Part shown: positions 4,896 through 5,124 of the stretch, one piece after another
Numbering within the stretch: the first letter of the stretch is position 1
Layout of the letters: each line of letters opens with the position of its first letter
Assembly (NCBI GenBank): GCA_007119405.1
Contig: SKPT01000556.1
Coordinates: 1-5,124 of the forward strand
Source: Phycisphaeraceae bacterium
Lineage (GTDB): Bacteria; Planctomycetota; Phycisphaerae; Phycisphaerales; Phycisphaeraceae
Direction of reading: 5' to 3'
Length of the DNA stretch: 5,124 nt
Program-made: the position numbers and the translations under genes
Notes under the pieces: model-generated
Seen by the model: the letters and a program-made list of their open reading frames with translations, nothing else
What the model was told of the DNA's origin: nothing
Database searches by the model: none

Positions 4896-5036
4896 GGGTG
4901 CCACTGGCGGCTTGCCCGCCAGTGCCGAGGCGCACCGAAGCCCATGAGTCTGCGACCGGCCTTGATGCCGTGTTGATGGAACCCCCGCGCCGTTCGCGGC
5001 GCCGAAGCACGGGCGGACAAGCCGCCAGTGGCACCC
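4896..5036. repeat. 141-bp palindromic repeat element with 19-bp perfect inverted ends
   Basis: GGGTGCCACTGGCGGCTTG (4896-4914) and its exact reverse complement (5018-5036) face each other. The left end also makes its own hairpin: CACTGGCGG (4902-4910) with CCGCCAGTG (4916-4924) around a 5-nt loop. A third hairpin lies inside at 4987-5002. The ends belong to the same family as 323-345 and, less closely, 3069-3086. It sits between the mgtE promoter and the start of the right-edge gene. No coding sequence is visible in it. Confidence 0.75.
4987..5002. repeat. GCGCCG-TTCG-CGGCGC hairpin
   Basis: A perfect 6-bp GC stem (4987-4992 with 4997-5002) closes a TTCG loop. It lies within the 141-bp element and has no T-run on either side, so it is not a standard terminator. 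Confidence 0.55.
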
Positions 5037-5065
5037 AAGGCCGTGGACTTTGCGATGCGTATCCC

Positions 5066-5124
5066 ATGCCGCGCACCAGCCTTGCTGACCAACTCAACGA
5101 CGAGCTCGCCCGCCTCGACGCCCA
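5066..5124 (+). CDS. N-terminus of a gene cut by the window edge; possibly BioF/AONS-like
   Basis: An ATG at 5066 opens a frame that runs off the right edge after 19 codons: MPRTSLADQLNDELARLDA. It forms an amphipathic helix that resembles the first helix of 8-amino-7-oxononanoate synthase and related alpha-oxoamine synthases, which often begin with SLADRL…ELAALEAAGL-like sequence. Nothing catalytic is in view, so the product is a guess. No start codon lies in this frame in the preceding 25 bp and no good Shine-Dalgarno is visible. The gene faces away from mgtE, so the two share the intergenic region that contains the 141-bp element. The other candidate ATG, at 5055, gives a Pro/Ser/Thr-rich peptide and looks worse. 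Confidence 0.5.
   Translation, partial: MPRTSLADQLNDELARLDA

Noticed and set aside
1..5124. A defence, toxin-antitoxin, secretion or biosynthetic system
   Set aside because: The complete genes are a sensor kinase, CoaB and MgtE, and the partial ones show no relevant motif; nothing supports such a system here.

Overview
The window is very GC-rich (AT-richer only in short intergenic patches) and reads as a stretch of bacterial chromosome. The repeats between genes (GGGTGCCAC…GGCTTG hairpin modules, and GCGAAG-rich tracts that make inverted arms) and weak or absent Shine-Dalgarno sites on several genes remind me of Planctomycetota, perhaps Phycisphaerae-like. This is an inference from general familiarity, since no marker gene is present.

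Layout: (1) 1-298, the 3' end of an unrecognised + strand gene. (2) 299-467, a spacer with one copy of a dispersed GGGTGCC-type repeat. (3) 468-1946, a + strand membrane sensor histidine kinase (DUF4118-like 4-helix region, PAS, coiled coil, HisKA_3, HATPase_c) with no response regulator in view. (4) 1947-2412, a 466-bp region without a gene. It is dominated by a nested, inverted composite repeat (2043-2364) with a 29-bp unit repeated three times in tandem at its core. (5) 2413-3048, a stand-alone CoaB-type phosphopantothenate-cysteine ligase on the + strand. (6) 3049-3111, a short convergent spacer with a degenerate repeat copy. (7) 3112-4548, an MgtE-family Mg2+ channel/transporter on the - strand. 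(8) 4549-4862, its probable leader and promoter. A sigma70-like promoter lies about 280 nt upstream of the start codon, and the ribosome-binding site is buried in a near-perfect 14-bp stem. (9) 4896-5036, a 141-bp palindromic repeat element. (10) 5066-5124, the first 19 codons of another + strand gene, possibly an AONS/BioF-like PLP enzyme.

The genes do not form one pathway: the kinase is for signalling, CoaB for coenzyme A synthesis and MgtE for Mg2+ homeostasis. The + strand genes are separated by repeat-filled gaps rather than packed into an operon, and coaB and mgtE converge. I see no defence system, CRISPR array, transposase, rRNA or tRNA. The most interesting feature is the mgtE leader, whose anti-Shine-Dalgarno strand can pair either with the ribosome-binding site or with upstream leader segments. 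That is the layout of a translational riboswitch or similar control element, and I do not recognise it as the known M-box.
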